Assembly (NCBI GenBank): GCA_021029095.1
Contig: JAJOHG010000043.1
Span: 62,001 to 126,000, forward strand
Direction: 5' to 3'
Source of the DNA: Phellopilus nigrolimitatus
Lineage: Eukaryota; Basidiomycota; Agaricomycetes; Hymenochaetales; Hymenochaetaceae
DNA length: 64,000 bases
How positions within the stretch are numbered: position 1 is the stretch's first letter; every line of letters begins with the position of its first letter. Positions 1 through 11,209 of this stretch are shown here, piece after piece. Made by a program: the position numbers and the translations under genes. The notes beneath the pieces were generated by a model. It made no database searches. It saw only the letters and a program-made list of their open reading frames with translations, and had not been told where the DNA came from.

Positions 1-2790
1 GCCGCATATGAGATCCATCTCCTTGTTAGTGAGGCTGTCATCCCACCAAGCAAATCTTTCCGGCGCATTGTCGGATGTGGTCTTACCCCTGCACGTTGAG
101 AATATACTTTGCGAGACGCGGTCCGATGGCCCTTCCAGTACGCTTTTGAGTCCGTCTTCTCGAATGAATTCCATAGCGAGTCTCCAGACTATGCCTCCTT
201 TCATGAGCGCCGCCCTCGCTCGACTACTGTCCATAAGGAAGTCTCGAATTTTGTTTTCATAGACTAGGTAGTCTAGGCCGTCAGGCTTGTAGCCCTTCGG
301 ACGCCAGCCCAGTCCGTCCGCGTTGTCGTCAGTTGTCGTCGCTTTCTCAACCAGTAGTTCCTTTTCGTTCCACGGCGTATTCGCAGTTACGGTGTTGAAG
401 CGGGCCCCCTTCTTGACGAGCATTTCGCACATGCTTTCCGTGTCGGTTACGTCTCTGCGTCTGAGACATTCCAGGGCTGTAGTCGCATCCGTAAGGGCGA
501 GGAACCAGTTGCGTTGCTCGGTGACAGGTTTGTCGCCTTGCGTGGCGGGCATGAACACGTACACTGCGAAGCTAGACTTCGCGAGCTTAGTGTGGTCCGG
601 GTCCCAGTCGTATTCTTCGTGCTGGTGTAGTTCGATGGTAAAGTTCGTATTCGTGTTCGCGCGCAGAGGGTTGTGGTTGTCATCATTCAGGTCCCATATT
701 TGAGCTGGTATGACCGCCTCATTCCCTTGACAAGAATACAAAGCGAGGATGAGACGATCCATCTGTCTCATCTCCTCGTCCGTCGCATTCACTTCAGAGT
801 CCGCGTGTCCCATGCCCCTCTTATTGAGAGTCCAATTTTCCCTCCACTGGGTTTCGTACTCGTCGTTGTGGAGAGGAATTTGATGCGCGAGGGTGTACGG
901 GACGTTGTTCCAGCTGAATCCGTACCTATGCTGCATGACCTGTACGAGGGATTCGTTGGCAAGCAGTTCCGACGCGACGGATTGCGTGACGTTCTCGAGC
1001 TTGCGTCTGACGTCTTCTTCGAAATCCGGGACCGCGTTTCCTTCCACGACATCGACAGAGGTACGAGTAGCGTGTTCAGGTATCTCCCGTGCGTCCGGTG
1101 GGACGACGTCTTCGACGTACGGCGTATCGTCGTCCTTCTCCTGTTCAAAGTCTTCGTCTTCCGAGTCGGAGCTGCACTTTGCGTCCTCTTGCACGCCCGG
1201 TTCGTAGTCGTCTTTGTCGCGTGGCGCGTTCGGGGCGAATTGGCGACAGAGGTCCCACTCATTCCTGAAGGAGTCGAAGCGTCTTTGTTGATACCGATAT
1301 CTTTCCCATATGTCGTCTACCTGCTTCTTCGGTACCCTTTTCCTCAGCATGTATTTTCCCGCCTTTAGCCACCGAAAGACGTCGCCTCCTTTTTTACCTG
1401 GCGCAGCGCCCTTCGACGCTTCGCGTTCGCGGTTAACGCGCCTCTCTCGATCGAGAGGCGTCTCCCTCGCGAGGCGCTCGGCGTTTTTGAGCTCTCGTCG
1501 GCGCATAAAGTCCTCCCAGCTTTCGCCCACCGCTTGCCTGCTGCGGGCTTCTGGCATGGGAGGTTCTCTGGCTTTCCTCGGAGTCCGTGTCGGTTGGTCC
1601 AGCTCGCGCTGGTCGACCTCTTGGTCGACCTCCATCTCGTTCGACTGTGCCTCGTCCATCACGTCCACGTGGTCTTTGCGGCTGTTCGTAAGCGCGTATT
1701 CGAGCTCCTGGAATCCACTGCGTTGCGCGCTTTCGTCCCGGGTGACCATATGTTGCGCGCCTTCGACATGTAGGCCCATATTTCGCGCGCTTCGGTCCTG
1801 CGACCGATCGACAGTTAGAGGGGCGTCGCGGATCAGAGCGAGTCTCCAAGGGTAAGTTTGGCGAAGATTTTCGTGGGCCTCCATTATCTCTGTGTTCGTA
1901 GGACGGTAACGCGGGGCGTGGACTACGTCGTATTCGAGGTACGATGCCTCACCCTTACTGAAATAGATCCACACCGGTAAGCCGATTCTTACGAAGAGGT
2001 GGAGATGGTGTAACCACTGGCAGGTGGCGAGATTGACTATGACTCCGACTCGCTTCGTGTCGGGATTGCATATTGAACTGGCCAATAAGTCTGTGACCCA
2101 CGTCGGATGTACCACGCCGCTTTTTTCCATGTCTCGCGCCCATTGGTCCGTCTCGACGTTCTCGTTCAGTAAGTTTCGGCACCGCTGTAAATGTACAGCG
2201 TATGAGACCGAGGCCATGAGGACTTGGAAGGCTTCTCGACATTTTCTTGCTACTCTGCGAGTCTCGTAGGCCGTGCCGTACGTTTTGTCCCAATATCCGA
2301 AGTGGCTGGGGTGGGGGAACATGAGCGTGTCGAGCGCGAACAGGTTTAATCCGGTCGGAAGTGAGCTTAGTAGTTTACGTCGAACCCAGACCAAAGCTAT
2401 TTCCATTCTTCTCCATGCGCACATCAGGCCGTGTTCAAGCTGGTACTTCCCCGTATCCGGTACGCGTTCGACGGGGAAGATCTCCGGTGTTAAAGCAAAT
2501 CGTTCTAGTAATTGACCTTCGTATTGTGGGACTCGCGTGATGAAGGGCAAGAACGGGTTTCTATTCGACGCCCAGTTCGTTCGGTGCAACACGAACAGTT
2601 CTAGCTCGTCCTGCGCTCCGTAAGCTGATAGGCGAGGTACATAATCCGCATTGTACGCTACAAATACCCTTCCCTCCGATATAATGACTTTTCTTCTGTC
2701 CGGGGCGACGATACTTGTTGGGTAACCGACAGGGCGGCCGCGACGTATCGAATCCGGGTTGAACGGCGGTATGTCGTGTATTGAAGACAT
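1..2790 (-). CDS. Long unknown ORF, open at left edge (Agaricomycete accessory family)
   Basis: Reading the minus strand from the ATG at 2790-2788 gives 930 codons with no stop before the window edge. In-frame stops lie just upstream, so 2790 is the natural start. The protein begins MSSIHDIPPFNPDS. The N-terminal part has many aromatic and Leu residues (segments such as LFALDTLMFPHPSHFGYWDK). A basic, coiled-coil-like Arg/Glu-rich stretch (ESWEDFMRRREL, then LDRERRVNRERE) precedes an RFDSFRNEWDLC motif. An acidic segment (SSDSEDEDFEQ) follows. From memory, large uncharacterised Agaricomycete proteins share the RRE / REW-x-LC layout, but I know no function. The C-terminus is outside the window. 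It is transcribed away from the dioxygenase gene. The open frame is certain; the role is unknown. Confidence 0.75.
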   Translation of the reverse strand, partial: MSSIHDIPPFNPDSIRRGRPVGYPTSIVAPDRRKVIISEGRVFVAYNADYVPRLSAYGAQDELELFVLHRTNWASNRNPFLPFITRVPQYEGQLLERFALTPEIFPVERVPDTGKYQLEHGLMCAWRRMEIALVWVRRKLLSSLPTGLNLFALDTLMFPHPSHFGYWDKTYGTAYETRRVARKCREAFQVLMASVSYAVHLQRCRNLLNENVETDQWARDMEKSGVVHPTWVTDLLASSICNPDTKRVGVIVNLATCQWLHHLHLFVRIGLPVWIYFSKGEASYLEYDVVHAPRYRPTNTEIMEAHENLRQTYPWRLALIRDAPLTVDRSQDRSARNMGLHVEGAQHMVTRDESAQRSGFQELEYALTNSRKDHVDVMDEAQSNEMEVDQEVDQRELDQPTRTPRKAREPPMPEARSRQAVGESWEDFMRRRELKNAERLARETPLDRERRVNREREASKGAAPGKKGGDVFRWLKAGKYMLRKRVPKKQVDDIWERYRYQQRRFDSFRNEWDLCRQFAPNAPRDKDDYEPGVQEDAKCSSDSEDEDFEQEKDDDTPYVEDVVPPDAREIPEHATRTSVDVVEGNAVPDFEEDVRRKLENVTQSVASELLANESLVQVMQHRYGFSWNNVPYTLAHQIPLHNDEYETQWRENWTLNKRGMGHADSEVNATDEEMRQMDRLILALYSCQGNEAVIPAQIWDLNDDNHNPLRANTNTNFTIELHQHEEYDWDPDHTKLAKSSFAVYVFMPATQGDKPVTEQRNWFLALTDATTALECLRRRDVTDTESMCEMLVKKGARFNTVTANTPWNEKELLVEKATTTDDNADGLGWRPKGYKPDGLDYLVYENKIRDFLMDSSRARAALMKGGIVWRLAMEFIREDGLKSVLEGPSDRVSQSIFSTCRGKTTSDNAPERFAWWDDSLTNKEMDLICG

Positions 2791-3221
2791 TGCCACGCAA
2801 CAGCTTATGAGCGCGTATACGATCTTTTAGGTATACCTTAATCCTGTCTGTCATTATTTAAATTAATACAGTAATGGTAGGCGTACTTGTCTTACGTTCG
2901 ACGTGTTCGAGCGCCAAGGTTTACAGAGTCAGAAGGATGTTCGTGTCAGTGACGAGCACGTCGAGGGGTTGTCTTCGAGCTTCTGTGGCCTCCGCGTGTG
3001 TCGTCGTTTGCTTGCGCCGGCTTTCAGGGAGTCGAGTGAGAGGGCGTGAGGGCGTCGTCAATAACAAACGTGCGTCTCAGTGTTTTGGAGAGCGTGTGCG
3101 ATGCACAGGACAACGGATACGGCGTACCAGGGAGGGTGTCGAACGCGGCGGCTCGTCCTTGTCCTGCAAATTCCTCGTCCGAATTGCTTGGTTTCCCTTC
3201 CTTTGCGTCTAACTTAAGCTG

Positions 3222-3246
3222 CTCGTGTCCGTGCTACAGACACGAG
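3222..3246 (-). repeat. Hairpin, exact inverted partner of 3700-3724
   Basis: The arms CTCGTGTC and GACACGAG enclose a 9-nt loop. The 25-bp sequence is the exact reverse complement of 3700-3724. Read on the minus strand its loop is TGTAGCACG. Confidence 0.85.
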
Positions 3247-3699
3247 TTTCTAAGCTAGTTTTTTTTTTGGTTGTTCCTGGCGGTCGGCGTGGTAGGACGG
3301 CGAGGGAAGGCGACGAGGGCGAGAGGTGTTGGTATGTTGTGAGAACGAGAGGCGGCGGCGGGCGGGGAGAGCGACAGGGGAGGGTGGTGGCAAAGGTACG
3401 TGGGTACGCCATGGTAAGACAAGAGGGAAGGACGTGCGCGTGATCGGAGTTCGAATTAGTCTTTACTTCTTTGAACTTCTTTCTACTTATTCTTCTTAAC
3501 TCGTCCTGATGCGGTAATCATCACAATTCACGTTAGGGTGTGGTCGGACTTTGAATTCGTGTCCTTACTTTTTCCCTCCTTAAGTCCTTCTTTCTTCTCT
3601 GTATCACATCTTTCCCTCCTCTCGCCACCGTCTCCGCCGCCGTCCTCGCCGTGCTCTCCGTCCTCGCCGTCCTCTCCGCCGCCATCCTGACTTGAGGGA

Positions 3700-3724
3700 C
3701 TCGTGTCTGTAGCACGGACACGAG
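3700..3724 (+). repeat. Hairpin with loop TGTAGCACG
   Basis: An 8-bp perfect stem (CTCGTGTC/GACACGAG) carries the loop TGTAGCACG. It is the exact inverted copy of 3222-3246, so the two sites bracket about 450 bp of GC-rich DNA. Confidence 0.85.
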
Positions 3725-3769
3725 CGACTTCAGCCAGAGGGAGATCCAGAAGGAGCCAGGGGCGCCACT

Positions 3770-4330
3770 CTCGACCATTTGGAAGCGCGCGCGCCGTCGC
3801 GCTCGCAAGGACCGCTACTCTGTTTCTTTCCATACGGAATCTCACGCGGACGTGTCCGTCTCGCCCTCCACTCTCGTACATTCGGAAGCGCACATTCTCG
3901 CGATCACTTTGTCTCTTTCCGTGTACTACTCGGAAGCGGACGCCCAGTACGCCCATCATGCTCGCAAGGTCCGCTACTACTGGACCGCACGGAAGCACAC
4001 ACACCCATCGCACTTGCTCTGACGCTTTCCACGTACCGTTCGGAAGTGTACGTCCATAATGCTCGTAATGTCTGCTACTCCTGGTCCGCACGGATGTGCA
4101 CGCACCCATCGCGCTCCCTCCGTCTCTTTCCGTGTACCGCTCGGAAGCGCACGGCCATCTTGCTCGCAAGGTCCGCTACTCTGAAGCGCGCCGTCGCGCT
4201 CGCCGGGTCCAGCACTCTTGCCCATTCCGAAGCGCGCGCCATTGTGCTTGCAAGGTCTGCTACTCCTTTTACGGAAGCGCGCTCCGTCGCGCACACAGAC
4301 GCACACGCAGGTGCCGCGCTCGACGCGCAT
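3770..4330. repeat. Degenerate tandem repeat
   Basis: A core close to GCTCGCAAGGTCCGCTACT recurs near 3806, 3960, 4051, 4160 and 4246. Each is preceded or followed by a CGGAAGCGCRC-like block, with irregular spacing of about 86-153 bp. It creates long ORFs on both strands that I do not regard as genes. Confidence 0.6.
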
Positions 4331-4718
4331 GTCGGCCGTGCGGTTCATCCCTACTCGATTTCTCTCCATCTCGTTACCGCCAGCCTGCGCAAGACAAAAC
4401 TGCATCGACTTTCGAAGCATGCGTCTGTCCGTGCGGATGGTCGTACCTCCGTTTCCTGTCGGGTTTCAACCGGTCATCGGTCTATCAAATTACATATCGT
4501 TTACACTGTATGGGTATTTATTATGCTCTAGCGGGCTCCCTTTTTAAAAATTTTAATCGCATATGACCTTGGTCAGTCTTAATCTTGTGGACTGCGATCT
4601 TTCTTATGAACATCCTGGCTTGTGTGCCGTCCACCCCACCTTTAATATACATAGCTTGCTCAATCTCACTTCCCTCAGTGTCTCGGCTCATGTACTGTGT
4701 CCTCCGGCAAGGGAGGGT

Positions 4719-5010
4719 CGGATCAAATATTCCTATGACGTATGACTCGCTTTCTTTCTTTTCGACAAGGCGAGAGGTACGTCATACTGTGATGTAGCTT
4801 CAGCAGCGTCTTGAAATTGTTGCTTCATTTTTACGTAGATCGCTTCGACTATTTTTCTTTTTTTTCCAAAAGCAGCCAGGAGGATCGGATCAAATATTCC
4901 TATGACGTATGACTCGCTTTCTTTCTTTTCGACAAGGCGAGTGGTACGTCATACTGCGATGTAGCTTCTGCAGTGTCTTGCGATGGTCGCTTCTTTTTCG
5001 CGTAGATCCC
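4719..5010. repeat. 167-bp direct repeat with TGACGTA palindromes
   Basis: GATCAAATATTCCTATGACG starts at 4721 and again at 4888, and the copies stay nearly identical for about 100 bp. Inside each copy TATGACGTATGACTCGC is matched about 20 nt later by a near-complement (GCGAG-x-GGTACGTCATA). This makes a stem-loop carrying CRE/ATF-like TGACGTA/TACGTCA sites. It lies upstream of the dioxygenase gene, so a regulatory role is possible but not shown. Confidence 0.65.
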
Positions 5011-5841
5011 ATCGGCTTCTTTCATTTTTCGTGACTCAGAAAGGCTGTTTCCGGCCCGCTCTTTGTTGTTACACGTGCCGCGGCGCCGGCCCACCCCTAA
5101 CGAAGCGCATGGTACGTAAATTTTTTCCTTAATTGTGGCTATAAATTTACCAGTTTTTTTCCCATTCAGGATGAAGTGGTGCTCGGCATATCGGCCTCTA
5201 CCGTAATCTCCAATCAGCTCTCTGCGCAGTACCCATCGGGTCCTGACGGAAGACGTCGGAGCAATCTTATGTCATCTAATTTTCCCACCCTTTTTTTCCT
5301 GGTGGAACTGAGGTGTTTGTCATCCGTCTTTCGGATAAGGCCAGTGTGCCTCCTCGGCCCGCACACGGTTCTTTCAGTCTTCCGTACCATTCTGTCTTGG
5401 GCCGTAACCTGCTATCCACATTCTGGAGGTATGGATTTTATACTTTGTTCTCGTCTATACTCGTTTTTGACACCCTCTCCCAGATTACTCGCCCTGATTA
5501 CTTTAGTGAAGGCCTTCCCGGTGTCGACTGACGTAGCGCGAGTCTCCGAATCTGTTTGCGGTTGAAGCATAGTCCCACAACGGCCCCCCTTCCCCCTTTT
5601 TTCGTATCCACTCAGTTCCTGCATTTTTTTCCCTTCTCGCCCGTCCGATAAGTCGCTCGTCAAATTTTCTTGGTTTTTTTGTGGCGCCAAATTATGGTTT
5701 ATCCGAACGCTCCAGCCCGCTCCGCCTCCCCCCACTTGGCTGTTTTCTGGGATATAAAGAGTCGACCGTTTGTCGCCTTTCTTTACGGTTTTCGAATCCT
5801 TCTCATCCCCCCTCTCCTCCACGACCCGTGGTCGTTATCAG

Positions 5842-8800
5842 ATGGCTGAGTCGCAATTACCAGGTGAATATGTTCTTTCTCCCTCTCCACTTGGGTTTCG
5901 CGGCTGTAGTTCGGCCTCAAAATTCATTGGAAGGGTTTGGCAACGTGCTCGCCTTTCGCCTTACTTATTTACGTTCCAGACGCTCTATCCATCGACAGTC
6001 AACGCCTGTGGGAGATGTCCAATTCTCTTCTATCTTCGAACGAAGTACGTTGCCTCCTCATTTGATAATGTAACTTATTCTGACCAGTTACGTGTATTAG
6101 AATCAAGATCAGACGTCGTCGTTTTTTCGTTCGGCGTTCTCTCAAAGTGACGGTTCGTGCTTATTTGTCGCGTACATCTATGTCTCTATGTTGAAGCCTT
6201 CTCGTATCTAGCTCCCCTTCTCCCTTCTTCTCGTCCTCTGTCTTTCCACGAGGATGCCGGTGTCGAAGTTGAGGTGTCGACAGCTCGCGATTCCCGTCTG
6301 CCGACTTTTTTTCGTTACAAATGCCATCCTCAATGGCCCTACGGCGACGCTCTCGTTTACCTCACGGACTCCGCTACGCTCGCGCGTAACGATCTCTTCT
6401 TCCAGTCTATAAAGATACACCAGACCATCGATGATGACGAACTATCTGAGCGCGGCCTCCTGCGGATCCAATCAAACACGGCTATTTTTTGTCGGGACCT
6501 TGACGGATCTCAATGTCCTAAGGATGATGTCGTCAAGGCGTGGTTTTTCGACCGAGATTCCTTGTCTTCGCTGCCCGGTCTACAAAAGGCTTCTGGTGAT
6601 CTTTTGGACATCACGAGTGCTATTGTCGGCAACAAGGATGAAGTGGATGCTCATGTGAAGGGAGGGGTGGAATTCGAGCGCGTCCGCGGTCGATCAGCTG
6701 AAAATAGGCAAAGCACGCGCTGTTATTCGATGAGCACGTCGGTCGAGTTCCAACGTCAAGTCTTTCACCCTTGTAGGAATGCGTCGTCTGACTTCGTGCG
6801 CTCCGACAATGAGACCGGCGGGGTAGACTTCATGAAGAGATTTAATTTTGTAAGCGAATGCTTCATCCTTATCTCCTGCACTTTCTTAATTTGCTTTTTC
6901 GAAGACCGTTACGCAGTATTGCGCCACTGCCGCTCAGAACGGACCGCCTCACTGGGTTGCCTGGCAAAAGGCACAGGCCGACATTCAAAATGTCCCTTTG
7001 ATTGGGCACCGTTGGAATGAAGGTTTTTGGACCGCGACGCAGCTCAATATCGCAGGCGCGGTCCCCTTCCGATCGGGTGAAGGGTTAGCTTGCTTGGAAC
7101 GTGCGGGGAACGTGCACGGCGACTCGCACGACCATGCTTCTTCAATGTCTGCTCTTCTTAACATGAGCTCGCTCTCCGATGCCGTCCACCCTGGAAATTT
7201 TTTCTTGACGGAGCTCGGTGTTTACTTTCGACTGGTCAACCATAGCGTTGTTTGTTTTTCCGGCCTCCATAGGCACGCGTCCAGCGCGCCTCAGCCCTAT
7301 GAACCGATACCGGAAACGGACCTTAAGAAGTCTGTTCGTCTCACCGTGATATGCTATCCAGTGCATAGCGTTAAGGAAGGTCGTGCGAATGCCCGTCTCG
7401 CACTCTCCGCGCCGAGGATTGGAATTGAACTCGGCCCTACGATTCAATCTGTGTCCAACTGGACCTCGGACAAAACACTCTTGACGTTCGTTGGAGACAG
7501 CGAAGCCGTCATGGATACGCCGTCTCTTCATACGTATCTCGCTCGCTCTATCTACAAGCTTGTATCTTGCATATGCAGACAGCTGCCCGAACATCAAGCT
7601 CTTCGTGTTGACCCGGGTCGCCTTATATCCTCGTTCTTCACTCAGTCGGACCACGCAACACGTGACTATCTTCCTCCTTGGCTCTACGCTCCGAAGGGGC
7701 CGGTTGACGTCGATGGCCGTATGTCTGAATTGTACGCATTGCTGAAGATCCGGTTGGATCGAGATTCCTCTTTGATTCCTTCTTTGGCTGCTAAGCGGAT
7801 GAATTTAAATGGTATGAACATTGAATCCTGATGTCACTCCGCGCGCTAATTACTCCCTTGTATTGTAAGATAATAGCCGTTCGTCTTCTCCTTTCACCGT
7901 CGATGAGGAGCGTACAACGCTAGCACGAGGATCGGTTTCGAGCTCACGTTTGGATGGATCAGCTGCGCAGGAAGATCGCGTGACATCGCTGAGGCCCAGG
8001 GGTTCGTCTGCTTTGCTTTTAATCTGACTGACCTTATTTAACGGCTCTCCCTGTTCAGCTTCTCGCCCTTCTTATAATGAAGGCGTTTCATCCGACGGTC
8101 CTCCGAAAAGAAGAAGGGGCGTACGCGCTATTGATGATACAGGACACGGCACCGTAAACAACGGTACTCGCGGCCGTCCTCCGAAAAGACCCAGGCCTTC
8201 CAATAACCCCAAGCCTATCAAGACTGTATTCGATAAGTTGTCTGAGATCCCCGGAGAGTATCCAACGTTAACCTTTCTGCCGGAGACTTATGTCTTTGAC
8301 CAAGTTGGTCTTGCCTCGAGCTTTCCGACCTTGCTTTCCGACCATTTCAGCATAAATCCCTCGTTCGAGACGCTCGCTACGATTAAGTCTCATTGGGAGA
8401 AATTATCTACGGTCCATAATCAGAAACTCGTTGATTGGATGGCCACTCGTCTGGCGGGTGCAAACCAGTTATTTTCCTTTCATATTCTTTGGCAATGGCT
8501 AGTGACTACGTTCCCTCACCACATCAAGAAGGCGTTCCGCGTCGCCTCTCGACTCCCTTGTGAAGGGATGGATAATCAGCTCGTCACCCCCATGTGGATC
8601 GATAGTCTGGTTCGCTATGTACTCGATGCCTACGGCACAGTGTCTAAAGCTCGAAAGGGTTCTTCTAAAACAGTGCAAGTCCCTTTCACGGACGCTTTCT
8701 CGTTCGATAACCTCCAGGGCCATGCTATTATCTCCGTCAATAACGTCAATGCACTGGTCGACGAACAGCTGTCTAGCGTCGTTCGACACTCTGAAAATGT

Positions 8801-9968
8801 TGTCGCTCAGTGGCTAGGACTTAACGGAAAGGATCGCTCCCATGACATCTGGCGCCACAAAGGTTTATTCCTTCATTGCGTTTACAATCACGCGTATCCC
8901 GGTGCGATAGGGTTATTTCTTCTGCCTGAAGTCCATAAAGCTTTTGGCCGTTTCTTCCCTCAAGTAGCTCAGTCGGGGTCGTCGGCAGCTGATCTCAACT
9001 ATGATTGTCTCATATCAGAAAGCCTTTCGAAAAATGATTCCCTCTCTCAATCGCTTCCGGCTTATGGACGTTTGGCCACCAAACATCTCCCATATGCTTT
9101 TGCAGGTCATGAACATCAGATGACGGGGCCACTCATCGATCTTCTTCCCCCCGCTTGCTCGCGCCTCGTCGCTTTTTGGACGGCTCTGATGCCTTATCCT
9201 GAGAGACCTAATGGCCTCTCGCGTGCCCTCTCTTGGGCCTTCCAGGACCCGGACAAGCGCATACCTTTTCGTGACGAAGCACCATCCCGACACACTATCT
9301 TGCGAGATTGGGATGGTGTCCTCTCTCCTTTCCATACGGAACGAGTTAGGACTGTGTCGGGTCTGTTTAGCGCTATGACCTTTAGATGCACGACATTCGC
9401 TTCCTACGCTCTCATAAAGAGGCACATAACGTTTCTCCATTCGGTTGACGACTGGTTCTCCAAGACATCTGGTTTAACGGCAACGCAGATTTGCGATCCT
9501 CGCGCATACGGGGCTCACTGTCATCAGCGCTCGGCGGACGTTGTTCCTCAATATTGGGAAGTGGCGTCTCAATTTTTGCAAGACGTCCAGGAGGACTTTA
9601 TGGTGGCCCATGCTTGGTTTAAAGCCAAGGCTCCTGGTTTCGGTGACCTCGTATCGTTCCTTTTCACATCTGACCTTGTTCTGGCAGGGCTTGTTGTCGA
9701 GCCTGATAGGAGGGATTTTATCCGGCTGTTCCTTTCAATGGACAAGGGGGCGGTTTACGGTCTTCGCTGTTTAGGTGTTATCCCATCGGTTGGACGTGCC
9801 GCATCGGAATCAAATGTCGAAGCTGTCTATTCATTTTATGATGCATTCGAAGCTGCGCTTCCTAACCTTCCTCGTGACAACCTTCATTACCACGTCTTCA
9901 ATATGTTCGTCTTTGAACACCTTTTGTGTAAATTCGCGCGATTTTGTAAAGACGGTGGTATTCTTTAG
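5842..9968 (+). CDS. TET/JBP-like 2OG-Fe(II) dioxygenase fused to AT-hook-like linker and unknown C-terminal domain
   Basis: Exons join in frame across introns at about 6045-6087, 6171-6210, 6850-6904, 7812-7869 and 8003-8058. The 5' start (ATG 5842, intron 5864-5909) is tentative; coding from about 6211 on is firm. The catalytic core lies at 6905-7400. It has a candidate HxD (HGD, codons 7115-7123), then PGNFFLTELGVYFRL, a distal His in FSGLHRH (7274) and Arg in VRLTVICYP (7337). This is the layout of basidiomycete TET/JBP-type oxygenases that oxidise 5-methylpyrimidines in DNA. A linker with PPKRRRG and RGRPPKRPRP (AT-hook-like) follows, then about 575 unrecognised residues ending at 9968. 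Which His/Asp bind iron is inferred. A different 2OG oxygenase family, or two adjacent genes, remains possible. Confidence 0.65.
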
Positions 9969-10002
9969 ATACGGTTGTACGTTATTCTATCCATCATATT
10001 CA

Positions 10003-11209
10003 CTACCCTGTTAGATCCATGTCGTTGAGTTGTGAGCTTGCTTCCTGTATGTCTTCTTCTTCCTCCTCATCTCCGTACCCGGTCTGTCTGATAAGAGTTG
10101 GCTTCCTTCTCCCGCTCTCCCCTGCGTCACTCGAGGATCTTTTCCTCTTGTTATCTAGCTCACGTTCTAACATCCTCTTGTGGTCTGCTGCCTATCAGTC
10201 AACATTAGCTCATCACCTATGAAGTCCTGCAATTATGTGCGGTACCTGTGTTTGCGAATCATCCTCCAAAGCTATAGATCGCAAGGCTATCTTCATACGA
10301 TGTTTCTTCTCTCGGGTGGGAATTACGCAGAATGACAGTTGAACCTCCACGATGTCTCCTTCTCGAAAGTGTGTTGGTCCTGCCTTGCGATACCTACGCT
10401 TTTTATAAGTACGTTTGTGTATTACGTTGGACGGAGATACTTACTTCCCGTCTTTATGATGATAGAACTTGACTTCATTGTCCTTTAGATATTTTACTTC
10501 TCCCTTTTCGACTAGGCCTTGCAGTACACCTCTTGGGTCCACGTTCTCCGGAATGGGTTCACTCGTGGATGACTTGCATTGCCAAGAGGGGGTAAGCAGT
10601 CGGTTAGACACCTCAAATGATCGATGTTCCTCATAGATATTTGGCTCCCAAGACACCCAGTCCTTGGCAACAAACTCTCTGGATAACTTTCTGTCGATGA
10701 ATGCGATATTCTGCAGTATCTGGTCAAATGATTCGCAAGACAAGCCACACAACGTAACGTTCTGTTGCAGGTGTCTTATGTCTCCTTTCTGAACGGGCCT
10801 GAAGGACGCGTATGAGCATCATTCTTTTCGTGATATGTCTGCTTTACTCACCTGAGAACAGATCTCACTCCTAGTTTCACTACGACTCCCTGAGCACGTA
10901 GGACAGCCTCGTAAATACCTCCCTCTGTTCCTCTTCCATCAACAAGTCTCAAGCATTCGGGTTCCCCTGCCTGCTTCACTTTGAACTTGTCGGGCTGTAA
11001 GGTTGGTTAGCTCCTTTGAATACGTACGTCAATTTTTGTTACACTCACGAAATTTCTTTCCGCCAAGTTGATTCCCTCGTCTACCTTCGTTACTTTAGCT
11101 TTAACCAGTGCTTCCACTATGTCTCCTGCTTCTGCGTAAGCCCTATTCTTTCAGATTCAAATGCGACAGCAAACCTACTTGCCGTGGACTTATCGTAAGC
11201 CTTGTCCAT
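10003..11209 (-). CDS. Unknown basidiomycete accessory protein (GDIVEVQ family)
   Basis: I joined seven minus-strand exons from ATG 11209-11207, starting MDKAYDKSTAKAGDIVEALV. Introns with good GT-AG ends fall near 11176-11131, 11051-10998, 10851-10801, 10441-10391 and 10233-10180. A second GDIVEVQ-type motif (FREGDIVEVQLSF) is followed by KKHRMKIALRSIALEDDS. The tail has a basic KRKRSS patch and an acidic EEEEED run before the stop at 10003. The paired GDIVEA/GDIVEVQ motifs suggest a repeated small beta-rich fold; that is inference. I recall similar unnamed proteins in Agaricomycetes. It is convergent with the dioxygenase gene (34 bp between stops), so their 3' UTRs probably overlap. Confidence 0.7.

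Larger units (their letters stand above)
2791..5841. other. Repeat-rich divergent intergenic region
   Basis: About 3 kb separate two divergently transcribed genes. It holds a 25-bp inverted pair, a degenerate tandem repeat and a 167-bp direct repeat, listed separately. Many overlapping ORFs on both strands (for example 3528-4169 minus and 3779-4531 plus) come from the low-complexity repeats and look non-coding. The stretch 5313-5531 reads in a protein-like way, but I could not join it to the dioxygenase gene. Confidence 0.6.

Noticed and set aside
673..1368. Plus-strand ORF of 231 codons and several shorter ones in 1-2300
   Set aside because: They are antisense to the 930-codon minus frame, which is much longer and has protein-like composition.
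3528..4531. ORFs of 213 codons (minus) and 250 codons (plus)
   Set aside because: Both fall on the same degenerate tandem repeat and show only repeat-driven Arg/Ser/Thr-rich composition.
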